From assembly GCA_016722045.1 (NCBI GenBank), contig JADKGY010000001.1:186001-250000 (forward strand): DNA of 64,000 nt. The letters are read 5' to 3'. This stretch comes from Candidatus Opimibacter skivensis (lineage in GTDB: Bacteria > Bacteroidota > Bacteroidia > Chitinophagales > Saprospiraceae). The notes beneath the pieces are model-generated. The model worked only from the letters and a program-made list of their open reading frames with translations. It was not told where the DNA came from and searched no databases. The position numbers and the translations under genes are program-made. Shown here piece by piece: positions 52,632 to 61,780 of this stretch (within the stretch, counting starts at the first letter, position 1; each line of letters begins with the position of its first letter).

Positions 52632-53348
52632 TCATAGTTTATTAATCTTCAAAATAGCTAACGGCGGAAATGTGGTAAAATAAGAAGCAGGTAAGATTTT
52701 TGTTTTTAAACCGGATTGAGCGAAGTTATTTCTGTATTCATTTATGTGCTTGAAATCCGAAATGATCCCAACTCCGCCATTTTTTAGAACCCTCGATATT
52801 TCTGAACACGCTTTTTTTCTGTCTTCGCTATTGTAAATGTTGTGCAAACATAAATTGCTGATGACGATGTCAAATGTATTGTTGGCAAAACTCATTTGTA
52901 TAGCATTGTCATTTTTGATCTCAACCTTCTCTTTGACGCCTTCAAGAACAACATTGTCTAATGTATTTTCCATTTTATTTTTTGTCAGGTCTTCCATATT
53001 CCAGATGTCAATACCAATTGCTTTCCCGGTGGTCAGTCTTTTGGCTGCACCTATTACTAATAATCCTCTTCCTGTCCCTACATCCAATACCATTTCGCTG
53101 CCATTCCAATCAATCATGTTTAAAATACGATCTCTGTGTTTAAGTTTTCCATAGACAGAATACAATATCATCCAGACAGCCATCAGTCCGCATGCTATGC
53201 CCATCCAGAGAAAACCCGATATGGCAATAATAACGGGTCCTATTTTGATTATTGGGAAAAAGATAGGTCCCAGGAAGCCTATGACACTAAAAATAATCAG
53301 ATTTCGTATCACGTGTGGTGCATCTATTCCGTAATCAATTTTCTTCAT
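52632..53348 (-). CDS. class I SAM methyltransferase with membrane N-terminus
   Basis: 238 residues from ATG 53348 (MKKIDYGIDAPHVIRN); an open stretch upstream to 53516 overlaps the preceding gene and has no similarity. Two membrane helices lie at 20-65. The Rossmann methyltransferase domain shows motif I VLDVGTGRGLLVIGAAKRL, then AIGIDIW and DIVISNLCLHNI. Lipid or small-molecule substrate at the membrane is likely. It follows the SDR gene and the esterase-like gene on the same strand, possibly one unit. Confidence 0.85.
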   Translation of the reverse strand: MKKIDYGIDAPHVIRNLIIFSVIGFLGPIFFPIIKIGPVIIAISGFLWMGIACGLMAVWMILYSVYGKLKHRDRILNMIDWNGSEMVLDVGTGRGLLVIGAAKRLTTGKAIGIDIWNMEDLTKNKMENTLDNVVLEGVKEKVEIKNDNAIQMSFANNTFDIVISNLCLHNIYNSEDRKKACSEISRVLKNGGVGIISDFKHINEYRNNFAQSGLKTKILPASYFTTFPPLAILKINKL

Positions 53349-53490
53349 TTTCTTGTCTGATTTATATGCATTTAATATGGATAGTTTTGTGTTCAATTTG
53401 TTATACCAATGTAACAAATTATCAACCGTTTCACTAGCTATCTTCGCCGACCATCGGGCGTGAAGCTGATTTCCAATCCTTAACAGCTTT

Positions 53491-54405
53491 TCATTTTGTA
53501 AGAAATTTTGAACCAATTATGGCTTCGCTTCCTTCCCAAAGGGCTTTTGCTTTTTGTTCGTCGTAGCTATCCGCAGATGACTGAGCAAGCTTGTCTTTAT
53601 CATAGTATAGCCCACTTGTGGTAATCGCATCAATTAATCGCACAACAGATTTTGCGGAAGCTCTTGGATTGTCTGACAAACCGATAATTTTGAAAATAAT
53701 ATCTAAAAACTTTCGGTATAAATTTTCGCCTGACGTATGCTTTCTGCCCAGATTTGTGGTAAGCATTAACCCGGGATTAATGGCATTCACTAATGTTTTT
53801 ATGGGTAGCCCTTTGGCTTTAAACCTTCGGTCCAGTTCATAAGTAAATAATATATCACAAAGTTTGGAGGTCGCATAAAAAGATTGCGTTTGCTTCTGCA
53901 AAGTTGTATTTTCATCGACTTTTGGATAGGCCAATTCAGGTACAGGTTTGAATACGGCTTTAGCAAATGGTGATTTGTTTTTGGGGTTGTGCAATTCGCT
54001 TGAAATCATTACAATTCTTTCAAGGGTATACTTTTCAAGCAATAAATTGGTGAGCAGAAAATGTCCCAGATAATTGGTTCCGAAAGTTTCTTCAATACCA
54101 TTTTTTGTAAACCGGAATGGCCCTTCGTAAGATATTCCGGCATTACAGTCAAGCGCATAGATAGTTTCGAAATCCTCTAATCCGTCCACAAAATTTCGTA
54201 TGCTTTCAAAATCCGCCAGGTCAAGTTTCCTGATTATAAATTCTTTGTTCTTGTCAAATTCAGGAAATTCGTCAATAGCTTTTTGCGTTTTTTCAATATT
54301 TCGACAAGCCATGACAACGCTGTAATCTAAATCAAGAAGATATTTTGTGGTCCATAAGCCAAGACCACTATTTGCACCTGTTACGATTACGTTTTTCACT
54401 TTCAT
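53491..54405 (-). CDS. short-chain dehydrogenase/reductase
   Basis: 304 residues. Nucleotide-binding TGANSGLGLWTTKYLLD, then LDCNAGISYEG (NAG motif), ISSELHN (catalytic Ser) and SFYATSKLCDILFTYELDRR (YxxxK). The length and the LMLTTNLGRKH segment fit the protochlorophyllide-reductase/retinol-dehydrogenase-like branch. NAD(P)H-dependent oxidoreductase, cytoplasmic. It starts 21 bases after the type IX esterase gene on the same strand. Confidence 0.92.
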   Translation of the reverse strand: MKVKNVIVTGANSGLGLWTTKYLLDLDYSVVMACRNIEKTQKAIDEFPEFDKNKEFIIRKLDLADFESIRNFVDGLEDFETIYALDCNAGISYEGPFRFTKNGIEETFGTNYLGHFLLTNLLLEKYTLERIVMISSELHNPKNKSPFAKAVFKPVPELAYPKVDENTTLQKQTQSFYATSKLCDILFTYELDRRFKAKGLPIKTLVNAINPGLMLTTNLGRKHTSGENLYRKFLDIIFKIIGLSDNPRASAKSVVRLIDAITTSGLYYDKDKLAQSSADSYDEQKAKALWEGSEAIIGSKFLTK

Positions 54406-54426
54406 GATTTTGATTCCGATTTCTTT

Positions 54427-55617
54427 TCATTGCTTTATTATTTCCTTTACACCATGTTGTCCGGCAACTGTCACTTTCAGTAAATAAGTTCCGGTTGGCA
54501 AATTTTCATCCAAATCTAGTTTGAGTTTTTCATTTGCTTTAACGTTTGAAAAGCCTTGAGAAAATATTTTACATCCATTCATTAAATACAAGTCGAGATT
54601 GCCTGTGCCGTTTTCAGATGGGTTAAATTGAATGTATATTTTATCGTGAAAAGGATTCGGAAACACTTCAATATTGAAATTTGGGGGGTCTTCAATATAT
54701 GAAGTAGTATTGCAAAGAACACATGTTTTAGTATAGATAATACTTGTGTCAATAGTGATGAGCGAATCAAATAGAGCTCCTGAGAGGCAATCACCTTTCA
54801 ATTCATAGTTTAACCAGGGAAGTAAATATCGGTTAATAACTATGTGTTGATCCGCACGCGTTATAGTTGGCTGGGGAGTGCATGTTGCTTCGCCAAAAGT
54901 GCACAGGAAATTATTATCAGCCATCTGGCAATGGCTTCCGCCATTAATACTTACAAAAGTTTTGCAACTGCTTTGCAAAGAGTCATACATCGGTATTTGA
55001 TGAGCAGAAGCAGGTGTAATGCAATCATTTCCTCCGGCAAAGATCAATGAAGGGATATGTAGACTTGCCGCTGCCTGGATAGCCGATGGATTAGTTTCGG
55101 CTGGCGCGAGAGTTGCTATCGTTTTTACTGCAGGACTAAACTGTGCGGCCAGAAAAGCAGAACCGCCTCCCATGCTATGCCCCATAACACAATTCATCGA
55201 GTCAATACGATGATAAAACAAAGAGGACTTGTTTTGGCCAAGCGCACTTAATTCAGAAATTATAAAAGCTATATCTTTTCCAAATTCAGAATGTGATGGT
55301 GCTAAACTTGTTTCTGTTTTAGGAAATGCAATAAAATATCCTTCAGGTACGACAGCTTCCCATATATTCTGATAAGCGTCCCATGTCATTACAAACCCGT
55401 GTCCGAAACTAAGAACAGGAAATTTATCATTGTTAGCTGTTGTAACCGGTACATTATTTCCGGCCACATCAGCCGGATAATATACTTCAGTAGGAACATT
55501 GCGGTTGTTTCGACTTGTATCTATTAAGTTGATTGTAATATGCCCGATTTGAAATGGTTGTGCAAAAAGATTATTGTGTAGCAGAAATGCGATGACGATA
55601 AGTAAATTTATTTTCAT
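54427..55617 (-). CDS. type IX-secreted alpha/beta hydrolase
   Basis: 396 residues. Signal peptide (FLLHNNLFAQ), then a dienelactone/PAF-acetylhydrolase-like fold: FPVLSFGHGFVMTWDAYQ (oxyanion), CVMGHSMGGGSAFLAAQ (nucleophile), PSLIFAGGNDCITPAS (Asp) and NGGSHCQMA (His). The C-terminal 80 residues are a type IX sorting domain: IEVFPNPFHDKIYIQFNPSE to TYLLKVTVAGQHGVKEIIK. The enzyme is secreted to the surface or medium, and probably cleaves esters; exact substrate unknown. Confidence 0.9.
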   Translation of the reverse strand: MKINLLIVIAFLLHNNLFAQPFQIGHITINLIDTSRNNRNVPTEVYYPADVAGNNVPVTTANNDKFPVLSFGHGFVMTWDAYQNIWEAVVPEGYFIAFPKTETSLAPSHSEFGKDIAFIISELSALGQNKSSLFYHRIDSMNCVMGHSMGGGSAFLAAQFSPAVKTIATLAPAETNPSAIQAAASLHIPSLIFAGGNDCITPASAHQIPMYDSLQSSCKTFVSINGGSHCQMADNNFLCTFGEATCTPQPTITRADQHIVINRYLLPWLNYELKGDCLSGALFDSLITIDTSIIYTKTCVLCNTTSYIEDPPNFNIEVFPNPFHDKIYIQFNPSENGTGNLDLYLMNGCKIFSQGFSNVKANEKLKLDLDENLPTGTYLLKVTVAGQHGVKEIIKQ

Positions 55618-56059
55618 TTTCTAAATTCAATGATTATAGTACTGAATCTGTACTTTTATTTTTGCTTACTCTTTTAGGTTTTCAGCGTCCCCGTTTTTTA
55701 TTTGTCAAAGTTAGTTTTTCCAATCAGATTAAAGTTTGCTGTGTCACTAAGCATGAGGAATACCGTCTGTGAAGACGTAGTGCCGATGTTTAGGAGTCAT
55801 TGTCTTTCGTCAGGGTGTTGTAGGCTGTCCTGTCTTTCGATTTTTCTTCGATTTATGATTGTTATTTTATCAAGTGGGTCAAGCAACCTCTGTTTTTCAA
55901 TAAAAACCTCCTCGGCCATGTCAACTACCTTCCTGCATCCACTCAATAATCATCTGCCACGATGATGTATATCACCGCTCCTCCTGGGATAAAAAGTGAA
56001 CCTTGCTCGGAAGTTTATAATCCGACCTTGGTCTACATCAATAGAAACTACAGTAATTT
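55618..56059. other. 442-bp intergenic region
   Basis: No gene that I can support. The plus strand is open at 55702-55965 but cysteine-rich and without motifs. The minus strand can be read from about 55918 as MAEEVFIEKQRLLDPLDKIT and 20 more residues, then a stop, which may be a remnant. High density of stops elsewhere. Confidence 0.45.
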
Positions 56060-56632
56060 ATGAAACATTCACTGCTGCTGAGACATGTCATTCCGTTTAT
56101 ACAATGGTATGCGCTGATGATATTGATTACCATCGGTATTGATTACCTGCTCCATCATTACCAATTGGCTGGTGTAGGTCGATATTTGGGTTATGTCGGC
56201 ACCTTCCTCGTGCTCCTTTCCTTTGTTTATTCATTGCGAAAGCGCAAAATAATAGAAATGGGCTCGCCCAAAAAATTGCTTAAGATGCACGAGTATCTGG
56301 CATGGAGCGGTTCGATATTGTTGCTCGTTCATGCAGGAATCCATTTCAATGCCATTTTGCCTTGGTTGGCCGTAGCGATGCTGCTGATAAACGTGGCTAG
56401 TGGCCTGGTTGGCAAGTTCCTCTTGAAGCGGTCATTGGAAAGTTTAAAATCAAGCCGGCAAGCCTTGACGGACACGGGACTGGAAAAAGAAGCTGTGGAT
56501 AAAAAGCTTTTTCTCGATTCTATAATGGTGGATGCCATGAAGCAATGGCGGACAATACACTTACCGATAGCCTTTATATTCGGCTTGTTTTCAATTCTTC
56601 ATATCATCACCGTATTCATGTTTAGCAAATGA
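56060..56632 (+). CDS. cytochrome b-like membrane protein
   Basis: 190 residues with five membrane helices and several histidines positioned inside them: KMHEYLAWSGSILLLVHAGI, then HFNAILPW in the second pair and QWRTIHLPIAFIFGLFSILH in the last. The pattern recalls ferric-reductase or cytochrome b561-type quinol/heme b proteins, but I cannot name the family. It overlaps the decaheme gene by four bases, so the two probably form a membrane electron-transfer complex. Confidence 0.75.
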   Translation: MKHSLLLRHVIPFIQWYALMILITIGIDYLLHHYQLAGVGRYLGYVGTFLVLLSFVYSLRKRKIIEMGSPKKLLKMHEYLAWSGSILLLVHAGIHFNAILPWLAVAMLLINVASGLVGKFLLKRSLESLKSSRQALTDTGLEKEAVDKKLFLDSIMVDAMKQWRTIHLPIAFIFGLFSILHIITVFMFSK

Positions 56633-57504
56633 AAAACCTAATCTTCACTGGAGTCGTAGCGTCCGCCGTTTTTATCTTTTTAATGGTGCAGTATCCGCAT
56701 AGTCTGCTCAGTCCCGGCGAAGTATCGCAGGGGCACCAGGACATTAAACAGCAATGTTTCTCATGCCACCAAGCTTTCGGGGGAATCGAAAACAAGAAGT
56801 GTATCGCTTGTCATGCCTTGACGGATATCGGAAAGGATTCGATCCGCGGCGGCACCGGTAGCATTGCCATGGGCGAAAAGGTACTGTTTCACAAAAACCT
56901 TGATAAATACGCCTGTACTACCTGCCATACCGACCACGCTGGCCTGAACCCTGGATCTGCATTGAAAGGTTTTGAGCATGAAATGCTACCGGAAACGATC
57001 GTGAATGATTGCATCGCTTGCCACCAAAAACCACAGGATAAACTTCACCATCAATTGACGGATGCTTGCGCAAAATGCCATACCACAAAGGCATGGTTAC
57101 CGGAACTTGCTTTCAACCACGATATGGTGCAGCCAGCCGATAGAAAAAATTGCGTGGGCTGCCATGAAACACCTACCGATACATTTCACAGCACAGTGAA
57201 AGGTGAATGCACGAAATGCCATACCACTGATAAATGGGTCCCTTCTACTTTTGACCACTCTGCTTATTTTGTGCTGGATGGTGACCACAATGCCAAGTGC
57301 GCCACCTGCCATGTGACCAATAATTATAGCACCTACACTTGTTATGGTTGCCATGAACATACGGCGAGCAATATCCTTCAGGAACACAGGGAGGAAGGTA
57401 TCGTCAATTTAACCAACTGTGTATCCTGTCACAAGAGCGCCAAGAAAAATGAAGGTGGGGAGGGCAGTCGGGAAAAAGGTAGGGAAGGAGGCGATGATGA
57501 TTGA
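56629..57504 (+). CDS. decaheme c-type cytochrome
   Basis: 291 residues with an N-terminal membrane anchor or signal (FTGVVASAVFIFLMVQYP) and ten CxxCH sites: CFSCH, CIACH, CTTCH, CIACH, CAKCH, CVGCH, CTKCH, CATCH, CYGCH, CVSCH. Spacing and repeated His-x-x-x lines resemble cytochrome c7/class III modules. Likely a periplasmic electron carrier fed by the adjacent cytochrome b-like protein. The end is a charged Glu/Gly/Lys tail. Followed by a strong terminator. Confidence 0.92.
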   Translation: MKNLIFTGVVASAVFIFLMVQYPHSLLSPGEVSQGHQDIKQQCFSCHQAFGGIENKKCIACHALTDIGKDSIRGGTGSIAMGEKVLFHKNLDKYACTTCHTDHAGLNPGSALKGFEHEMLPETIVNDCIACHQKPQDKLHHQLTDACAKCHTTKAWLPELAFNHDMVQPADRKNCVGCHETPTDTFHSTVKGECTKCHTTDKWVPSTFDHSAYFVLDGDHNAKCATCHVTNNYSTYTCYGCHEHTASNILQEHREEGIVNLTNCVSCHKSAKKNEGGEGSREKGREGGDDD

Positions 57505-57506
57505 TT

Positions 57507-57542
57507 AAGGTCTTAGAAAATCAGACCTTCCTTTTTTTTTCT
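57507..57542 (+). terminator. rho-independent terminator
   Basis: AAGGTCT pairs with AGACCTT across a 9-base loop, followed by a run of nine or more T. Ends the cytochrome operon. Confidence 0.88.
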
Positions 57543-57629
57543 CTTGTTAATGAAATACAACAACACCAACGAAACAACAAAATGTTGCGAAATAGGCTTC
57601 AATGCGACGTTTAAATAATCAATCTCTGG

Positions 57630-58667
57630 CTAACTTGTCAATATTACTTTCAGTGCCTTTTCTTTTCCTGCATTTCCGAAAGTTTCATACGCTTCCATGA
57701 TTTGATCCAGTTTGAAATGATGAGTGATCAGTTTGTTTGGATTTATTTTTTTGGATTGTACAGTTTTTAAAAGCATTGGAGTAGTAACTGTATCGACTAG
57801 CCTGGTAGTGATGGTGACGTTGTGTGACCAAAGAGTTTCAAGGTGGAGTGTAACACTTTTACCATGAACTCCAATATTGGCAATATGCCCTCCGGCAGCA
57901 ACAATTGACTCGCATAGTTCAAATGTTGGGGCTACACCAACAGCTTCGATGGCTGTATCTACACCCATGTTGTTTGTCAGCTTCATGATTTTTTCAACCG
58001 CTTTGCCATCACTGCTGTTTATGATATGTGTGGCACCGAATGTTTTTGCCACCTCCAGGCGGTTGTCATCAACGTCGATCATGATAATTTCAGCAGGAGA
58101 ATAAAACTGAGCAGTCAATAGTGTAGCCAAACCAATAGGTCCCGCTCCCACTATAGCTATCGTGTCACCGGGTTTTACTTTGCCGTTCAGCACACCACAT
58201 TCAAAACCGGTTGGCAAAATATCGCTTAACATTACCAATGCTTCCTCATCTGCACCTGCAGGAATAAGGTAGAGACTAGTATCCGCATAAGGAATTCTTA
58301 CAAACTCCGCCTGACATCCATCGATTAAATTTCCCAATATCCATCCGCCTTTTTCACAATGTGAATACATTGCCTTCTTGCAAAATGCGCATTTGCCACA
58401 TGAGGTGATACAAGAAATAAGAACGTGGTCGCCCTTTTTGAAATTCGTAACAGCACTTCCCAGTTCCTCAATTATTCCGACCCCTTCATGTCCAATAATT
58501 CTTCCGTCCGTTACAGTCGGAACATCGCCTTTCATGATATGAAGGTCAGTTCCGCAAATTGTGGTTTTCAGAATTTTTACAATAGCATCCGTAGGCTCGA
58601 TTATCGTTGGTTTGGGTTTGTCTTCCCATGCTTTTTTTCCGGCACCATGATATACTAATGCTTTCAT
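57630..58667 (-). CDS. zinc-dependent alcohol dehydrogenase
   Basis: 345 residues from ATG 58667 (MKALVYHGAGKKAWEDKPKP), the standard family start; the 25-residue upstream extension is unsupported. Catalytic zinc ligands in CGTDLHIMKGD and GHEGVGIIEELG; structural zinc cysteines in CGKCAFCKKAMYSHC; Rossmann motif IVGAGPIGLATL; NAD ring region DTAIEAVGVAPT. MDR family, near the threonine/sorbitol dehydrogenase branch; substrate not readable. Cytoplasmic, single gene. Confidence 0.93.
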   Translation of the reverse strand: MKALVYHGAGKKAWEDKPKPTIIEPTDAIVKILKTTICGTDLHIMKGDVPTVTDGRIIGHEGVGIIEELGSAVTNFKKGDHVLISCITSCGKCAFCKKAMYSHCEKGGWILGNLIDGCQAEFVRIPYADTSLYLIPAGADEEALVMLSDILPTGFECGVLNGKVKPGDTIAIVGAGPIGLATLLTAQFYSPAEIIMIDVDDNRLEVAKTFGATHIINSSDGKAVEKIMKLTNNMGVDTAIEAVGVAPTFELCESIVAAGGHIANIGVHGKSVTLHLETLWSHNVTITTRLVDTVTTPMLLKTVQSKKINPNKLITHHFKLDQIMEAYETFGNAGKEKALKVILTS

Positions 58668-58827
58668 GGTTGAGTTATTCTTATCATTTGTAGGAGATAT
58701 TAATGGCTTTGCGGTTTTGACCGGAGTTGCTAAATTTTCCATTATATATTGGTTTTTATATGAAGATTTTTATTTTATAAAGTTCAGCATTTCTAAAACG
58801 GAGATGTTATACTATTTTCGAAAATAG

Positions 58828-59112
58828 TTACATAATTCTCACATTAAATTGGGCGTAACTTCTATTGTTATTGACCGCGTAATCCCTAAATGAAAGCGCG
58901 CCATAGTGATGCAGCATAAAAGTTATTTCATCAATAGGAGCTATGATCCCTGTTAAATTTGATGCTGCCGAAAAACTTCCGATTAATGTTCCTTTCCCCT
59001 GATAATTGACAATCTGCCTTTTCAAATCTTCCAGGTCGAGGAGACCTTCCTATGAAAGGGCAATAGGAACAACCTCAAATTCACCTTCCCGTGTATATAT
59101 TGCTGAAATGAT
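58828..59112 (-). pseudogene. class V aminotransferase remnant
   Basis: The minus strand reads IISAIYTREGEFEVVPIALS, then a TAG at about 59050, then EGLLDLEDLKRQIVNYQGK and GTLIGSFSAASNLTGIIAPI followed by ITFMLHHYGALSFRDYAV. This is the central part of a class V aminotransferase/cysteine-desulfurase-like enzyme (IGSFSAASNxTGI and HxYGA-x-x-x-DYA motifs). Both ends are missing; the pyridoxal lysine region is absent. After DYAV the sequence diverges. A decayed fragment. Confidence 0.75.
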
Positions 59113-59185
59113 CCAGCACTATAATACGGTAGCTAATGCATAAATCATTAGGATAATGACTTTCGGTTTTGACATGAATAATTCG

Positions 59186-59193
59186 TATCTTTG
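59186..59193 (+). promoter_or_regulatory. cold-shock gene -7 element
   Basis: TATCTTTG matches TAnnTTTG. The TTG at 59169 is only 14 bases away, closer than usual, so the -33 assignment is uncertain. Transcription from here would start close to the ATG at 59216, which supports that start. Confidence 0.5.
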
Positions 59194-59215
59194 CTGCTCA
59201 TTTAATAATTTAATC

Positions 59216-59407
59216 ATGAGTAAAGGAACCGTAAAGTTTTTTAATAATGCCAAGGGATTTGGATTTATCACCCCTGACGATGGGGGTAAGGATGTCTTTG
59301 TCCATATGAATGGTTTGTCAGATGACGTGAGAGAAGGAGACAAAGTATCGTTTGATGTGGAAGAAGGAAAAAAGGGCTTAAATGCTATAAATGTCAAAAT
59401 CGTTTAA
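59216..59407 (+). CDS. cold-shock domain protein
   Basis: 63 residues from ATG 59216; the longer frame from 59156 runs through the promoter. RNP1 in GTVKFFNNAKGFGFITPDDG, RNP2 in KDVFVHMNGL. An OB-fold that binds single-stranded RNA or DNA and acts as RNA chaperone. Length slightly under the 66-70 usual for CspA. Followed by its own terminator. No long cold-shock leader seen. Confidence 0.93.
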   Translation: MSKGTVKFFNNAKGFGFITPDDGGKDVFVHMNGLSDDVREGDKVSFDVEEGKKGLNAINVKIV

Positions 59408-59733
59408 TCACTAATTTGATTAACCGGCATTAAAAGGACCTGTCATTTTTGACGGGTTTTTTTTTGACGTTCAACTCCTGACAGAATGTTTAAGGTTTAA
59501 TATGTGAATGTAAGTTTAGGTTACGCGTATGTACTACACTTCAACCAAAGTGGAATTGAATCGGGCTATCAGTCATTTTTTTGAAGGCTCATGGTAAAGA
59601 GTCATTCCATCGCAACTAAATTTTTTTGTGATGAAGAGCTTGAGATTAATTCTATCCCTGACGTTTTTAATAAGAGCTGTATGCGCAGTGTTATTTGTGT
59701 CATTTCACAAAATCCTTGTGCGCACAAGAGAAT
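59408..59733. other. 326-bp region between csp and his operon
   Basis: Holds the csp terminator at 59439-59465, then no gene I can support. A perfect palindrome CTTGTGCGCACAAG at 59715-59728 lies just beyond the hisIE stop; it may help to end the his transcript, although no T tract follows. Confidence 0.5.
59439..59465 (+). terminator. rho-independent terminator of csp
   Basis: CCTGTCA pairs with TGACGGG (one G-T) across TTTT, followed by nine T. Confidence 0.85.
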
Positions 59734-60321
59734 TTACTTTTCCCGTCCCCGTAAAACCTGTTCTATGTCTTCCAACGTGAATCCCTTTAATTTCAACAAA
59801 ATCAGAAGGTGATATAACAAATCGGCAGCCTCATTTTTAAATAGTTCAGGATTATTATCCTTTGCTTCAATGATCAGTTCAACAGTTTCTTCGCCTACTT
59901 TTTGAGCTACTTTATTAAGACCACTTTTATATAGTTTGTTTGTATAAGAATTTTCATCATTATTTTCAATCCGCTCACGAATGGTTTGTTCTAAACGATA
60001 TAAAAACCCTTTAGATGTTTCGAAAGGGAAACAGGAAACAGCACCTGTATGACATGTCGGTCCGTCTGCTTTTGCAAGGATCAATACTGTATCATTATCA
60101 CAATCCGCGTTAACACCGTAGACCCAAAGAAAATGACCGGATGTTTCGCCTTTTGTCCATAAACGGTTTTTACTTCTACTGAAGAATGTTACTTTTTTCT
60201 CCGCAAGCGTTTTATCGTAAGCCTCTTCATTCATATAGCCCAGCATCAATACTTGAAGGCTCACAATATCCTGGATTATTACAGGCACCAGCCCGCTTGA
60301 ATTTTCAAAATTTGGCTTCAT
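59734..60321 (-). CDS. hisIE: bifunctional phosphoribosyl-AMP cyclohydrolase / phosphoribosyl-ATP diphosphatase
   Basis: 195 residues, two domains. HisI at 1-110: VLMLGYMNEEAYDKTL, then TKGETSGHFLWV, DCDNDTVLILA and GPTCHTG, with zinc and magnesium ligands. HisE at 115-195: MazG-like KVGEETVELIIEAKD with the acidic ligands. Catalyses steps 2 and 3 of histidine synthesis. Last gene of the his operon in this window; overlaps hisF by four bases. Confidence 0.96.
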   Translation of the reverse strand: MKPNFENSSGLVPVIIQDIVSLQVLMLGYMNEEAYDKTLAEKKVTFFSRSKNRLWTKGETSGHFLWVYGVNADCDNDTVLILAKADGPTCHTGAVSCFPFETSKGFLYRLEQTIRERIENNDENSYTNKLYKSGLNKVAQKVGEETVELIIEAKDNNPELFKNEAADLLYHLLILLKLKGFTLEDIEQVLRGREK

Positions 60322-61073
60322 AATCTAACGGGTATATTTTTGGTTTGCAGAAAAAATTTGAGTTCAGATATCGGAATTTGACCAAAGTGAAAAACACTTG
60401 CAGCTAAAGCCCCCGTGGCCTTGGTTTGAGTAAAAACATCAGAAAAATGGTTTTGGCTTCCTGCACCACCAGAAGCAATGACAGGTATGGAAACTGATTC
60501 AGCAATAAGTTTGGTAATAGCTAGCGCAAAACCGTTTTGGGTTCCGTCATTGTTCATTGATGTCAGTAATATCTCACCACTCCCCATTTCTAATCCTTTT
60601 TTGGCCCATTCTATAGCACTAATGCCCGTTGCCACTTTTCCTCCGTTTCTAAAGACCATCCATTCATTACTTATGAATTTGACATCGATAGCTAATACCA
60701 CACATTGGTTTCCATAATATCGGGCAATTTCTGATATCAATTCCGGTCGTAAAATAGCAGAAGAGTTTATGGTGATTTTATCCGCTCCGGAATCAATTAT
60801 GGCTTTGGCATCTTCCAAACTATTAATACCACCTCCAACAGTAAAGGGTATATTGATTTCAGATGCTATTCGAGTTACTAAGTGTGTAAGCGTTTTTCTA
60901 TTTTCAAGAGTTGCTGTAATGTCAAGGAATACCAGCTCATCTGCACCCTCTTCAACGTATCGTTGTGCCAGTTCTATGGGGTCCCCCGCATCTTTGATAT
61001 CTTCAAAGTTGATTCCTTTTACAGTTCTTCCGTCTTTTATATCCAGGCATGGGATAATTCTTTTCTTTAACAT
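60318..61073 (-). CDS. hisF: imidazole glycerol phosphate synthase, cyclase subunit
   Basis: 251 residues, TIM barrel. The catalytic aspartates are in CLDIKDGRTVKGINF and VLAIDVKF; phosphate sites in VGGGINSLEDAKAI and PVIASGGAGSQ. Works with HisH: ammonia from glutamine reacts with PRFAR to give IGP and AICAR. Overlaps hisA by seven bases and hisIE by four. Confidence 0.97.
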   Translation of the reverse strand: MLKKRIIPCLDIKDGRTVKGINFEDIKDAGDPIELAQRYVEEGADELVFLDITATLENRKTLTHLVTRIASEINIPFTVGGGINSLEDAKAIIDSGADKITINSSAILRPELISEIARYYGNQCVVLAIDVKFISNEWMVFRNGGKVATGISAIEWAKKGLEMGSGEILLTSMNNDGTQNGFALAITKLIAESVSIPVIASGGAGSQNHFSDVFTQTKATGALAASVFHFGQIPISELKFFLQTKNIPVRL

Positions 61074-61780
61074 AGGGCACTTAATTCTTTAAGGTTGACG
61101 GTTCCTTCGTAAATCGCTTTTCCAATAATCGCTCCTTCACATCTCATTTCTTTTAATTGTTTCACATCTTCAATTGTAGTAATTCCCCCGCTTGCAATCA
61201 GGGTGATTGTGGTTTTTGACAGAATCTCTTTGTAAAGATTAAATGATGGCCCTGATAGCATTCCGTCTTTATCAATGTCTGTAACAATACTGTACTTTGC
61301 GCCGTTTCGGGCATAGTCCTGAATAAAGGAAATAACATCAATATTGCTGTTTTCCTGCCAACCATGAGTAGCTATTTTTCTTTCTTTACAGTCGGCACCC
61401 AAAATAATTTTATCGGCTCCGTATTTTTTTATCCATTCCAACATCAATACCGGATTTTGGACGGCAATACTTCCCACTGTAATCTGCTTTGCGCCCCATT
61501 CAAATGCGATTTTTACGTCTTCTTCAGATTTAATACCCCCACCGATATCAATGTTTAGATTTGTATTGGACACTAACTTTTCCAACGTTCTGTAATTGAC
61601 CATTCGTTTGGCTTTGGCTCCATCCAGATCAACTACGTGAAGGTATTTCATGCCTGCATCCTCAAACATTTTGGCCACTTCTAAAGGGTTTTCATTGTAT
61701 ATTATTTGAGTGCTGTAATCACCCTTAGTAAGGCGGACACATTTTCCATCTAGTATATCTATGGTCGGAATAATCCTCAT
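61067..61780 (-). CDS. hisA: ProFAR isomerase
   Basis: 237 residues, TIM barrel of the HisA type: TIDILDGKCVRLTKGDYS with the general base Asp, IDIGGGIKSEEDV, SIVTDIDKDGMLSGP with the general acid, and LIASGGITTIEDV. Isomerises ProFAR to PRFAR. Overlaps hisH by four bases. Confidence 0.97.
   Translation of the reverse strand: MRIIPTIDILDGKCVRLTKGDYSTQIIYNENPLEVAKMFEDAGMKYLHVVDLDGAKAKRMVNYRTLEKLVSNTNLNIDIGGGIKSEEDVKIAFEWGAKQITVGSIAVQNPVLMLEWIKKYGADKIILGADCKERKIATHGWQENSNIDVISFIQDYARNGAKYSIVTDIDKDGMLSGPSFNLYKEILSKTTITLIASGGITTIEDVKQLKEMRCEGAIIGKAIYEGTVNLKELSALC

Noticed and set aside
55702..55965. Cysteine-rich 87-residue protein
   Set aside because: No motif, no ribosome site, and the composition looks like a chance frame.
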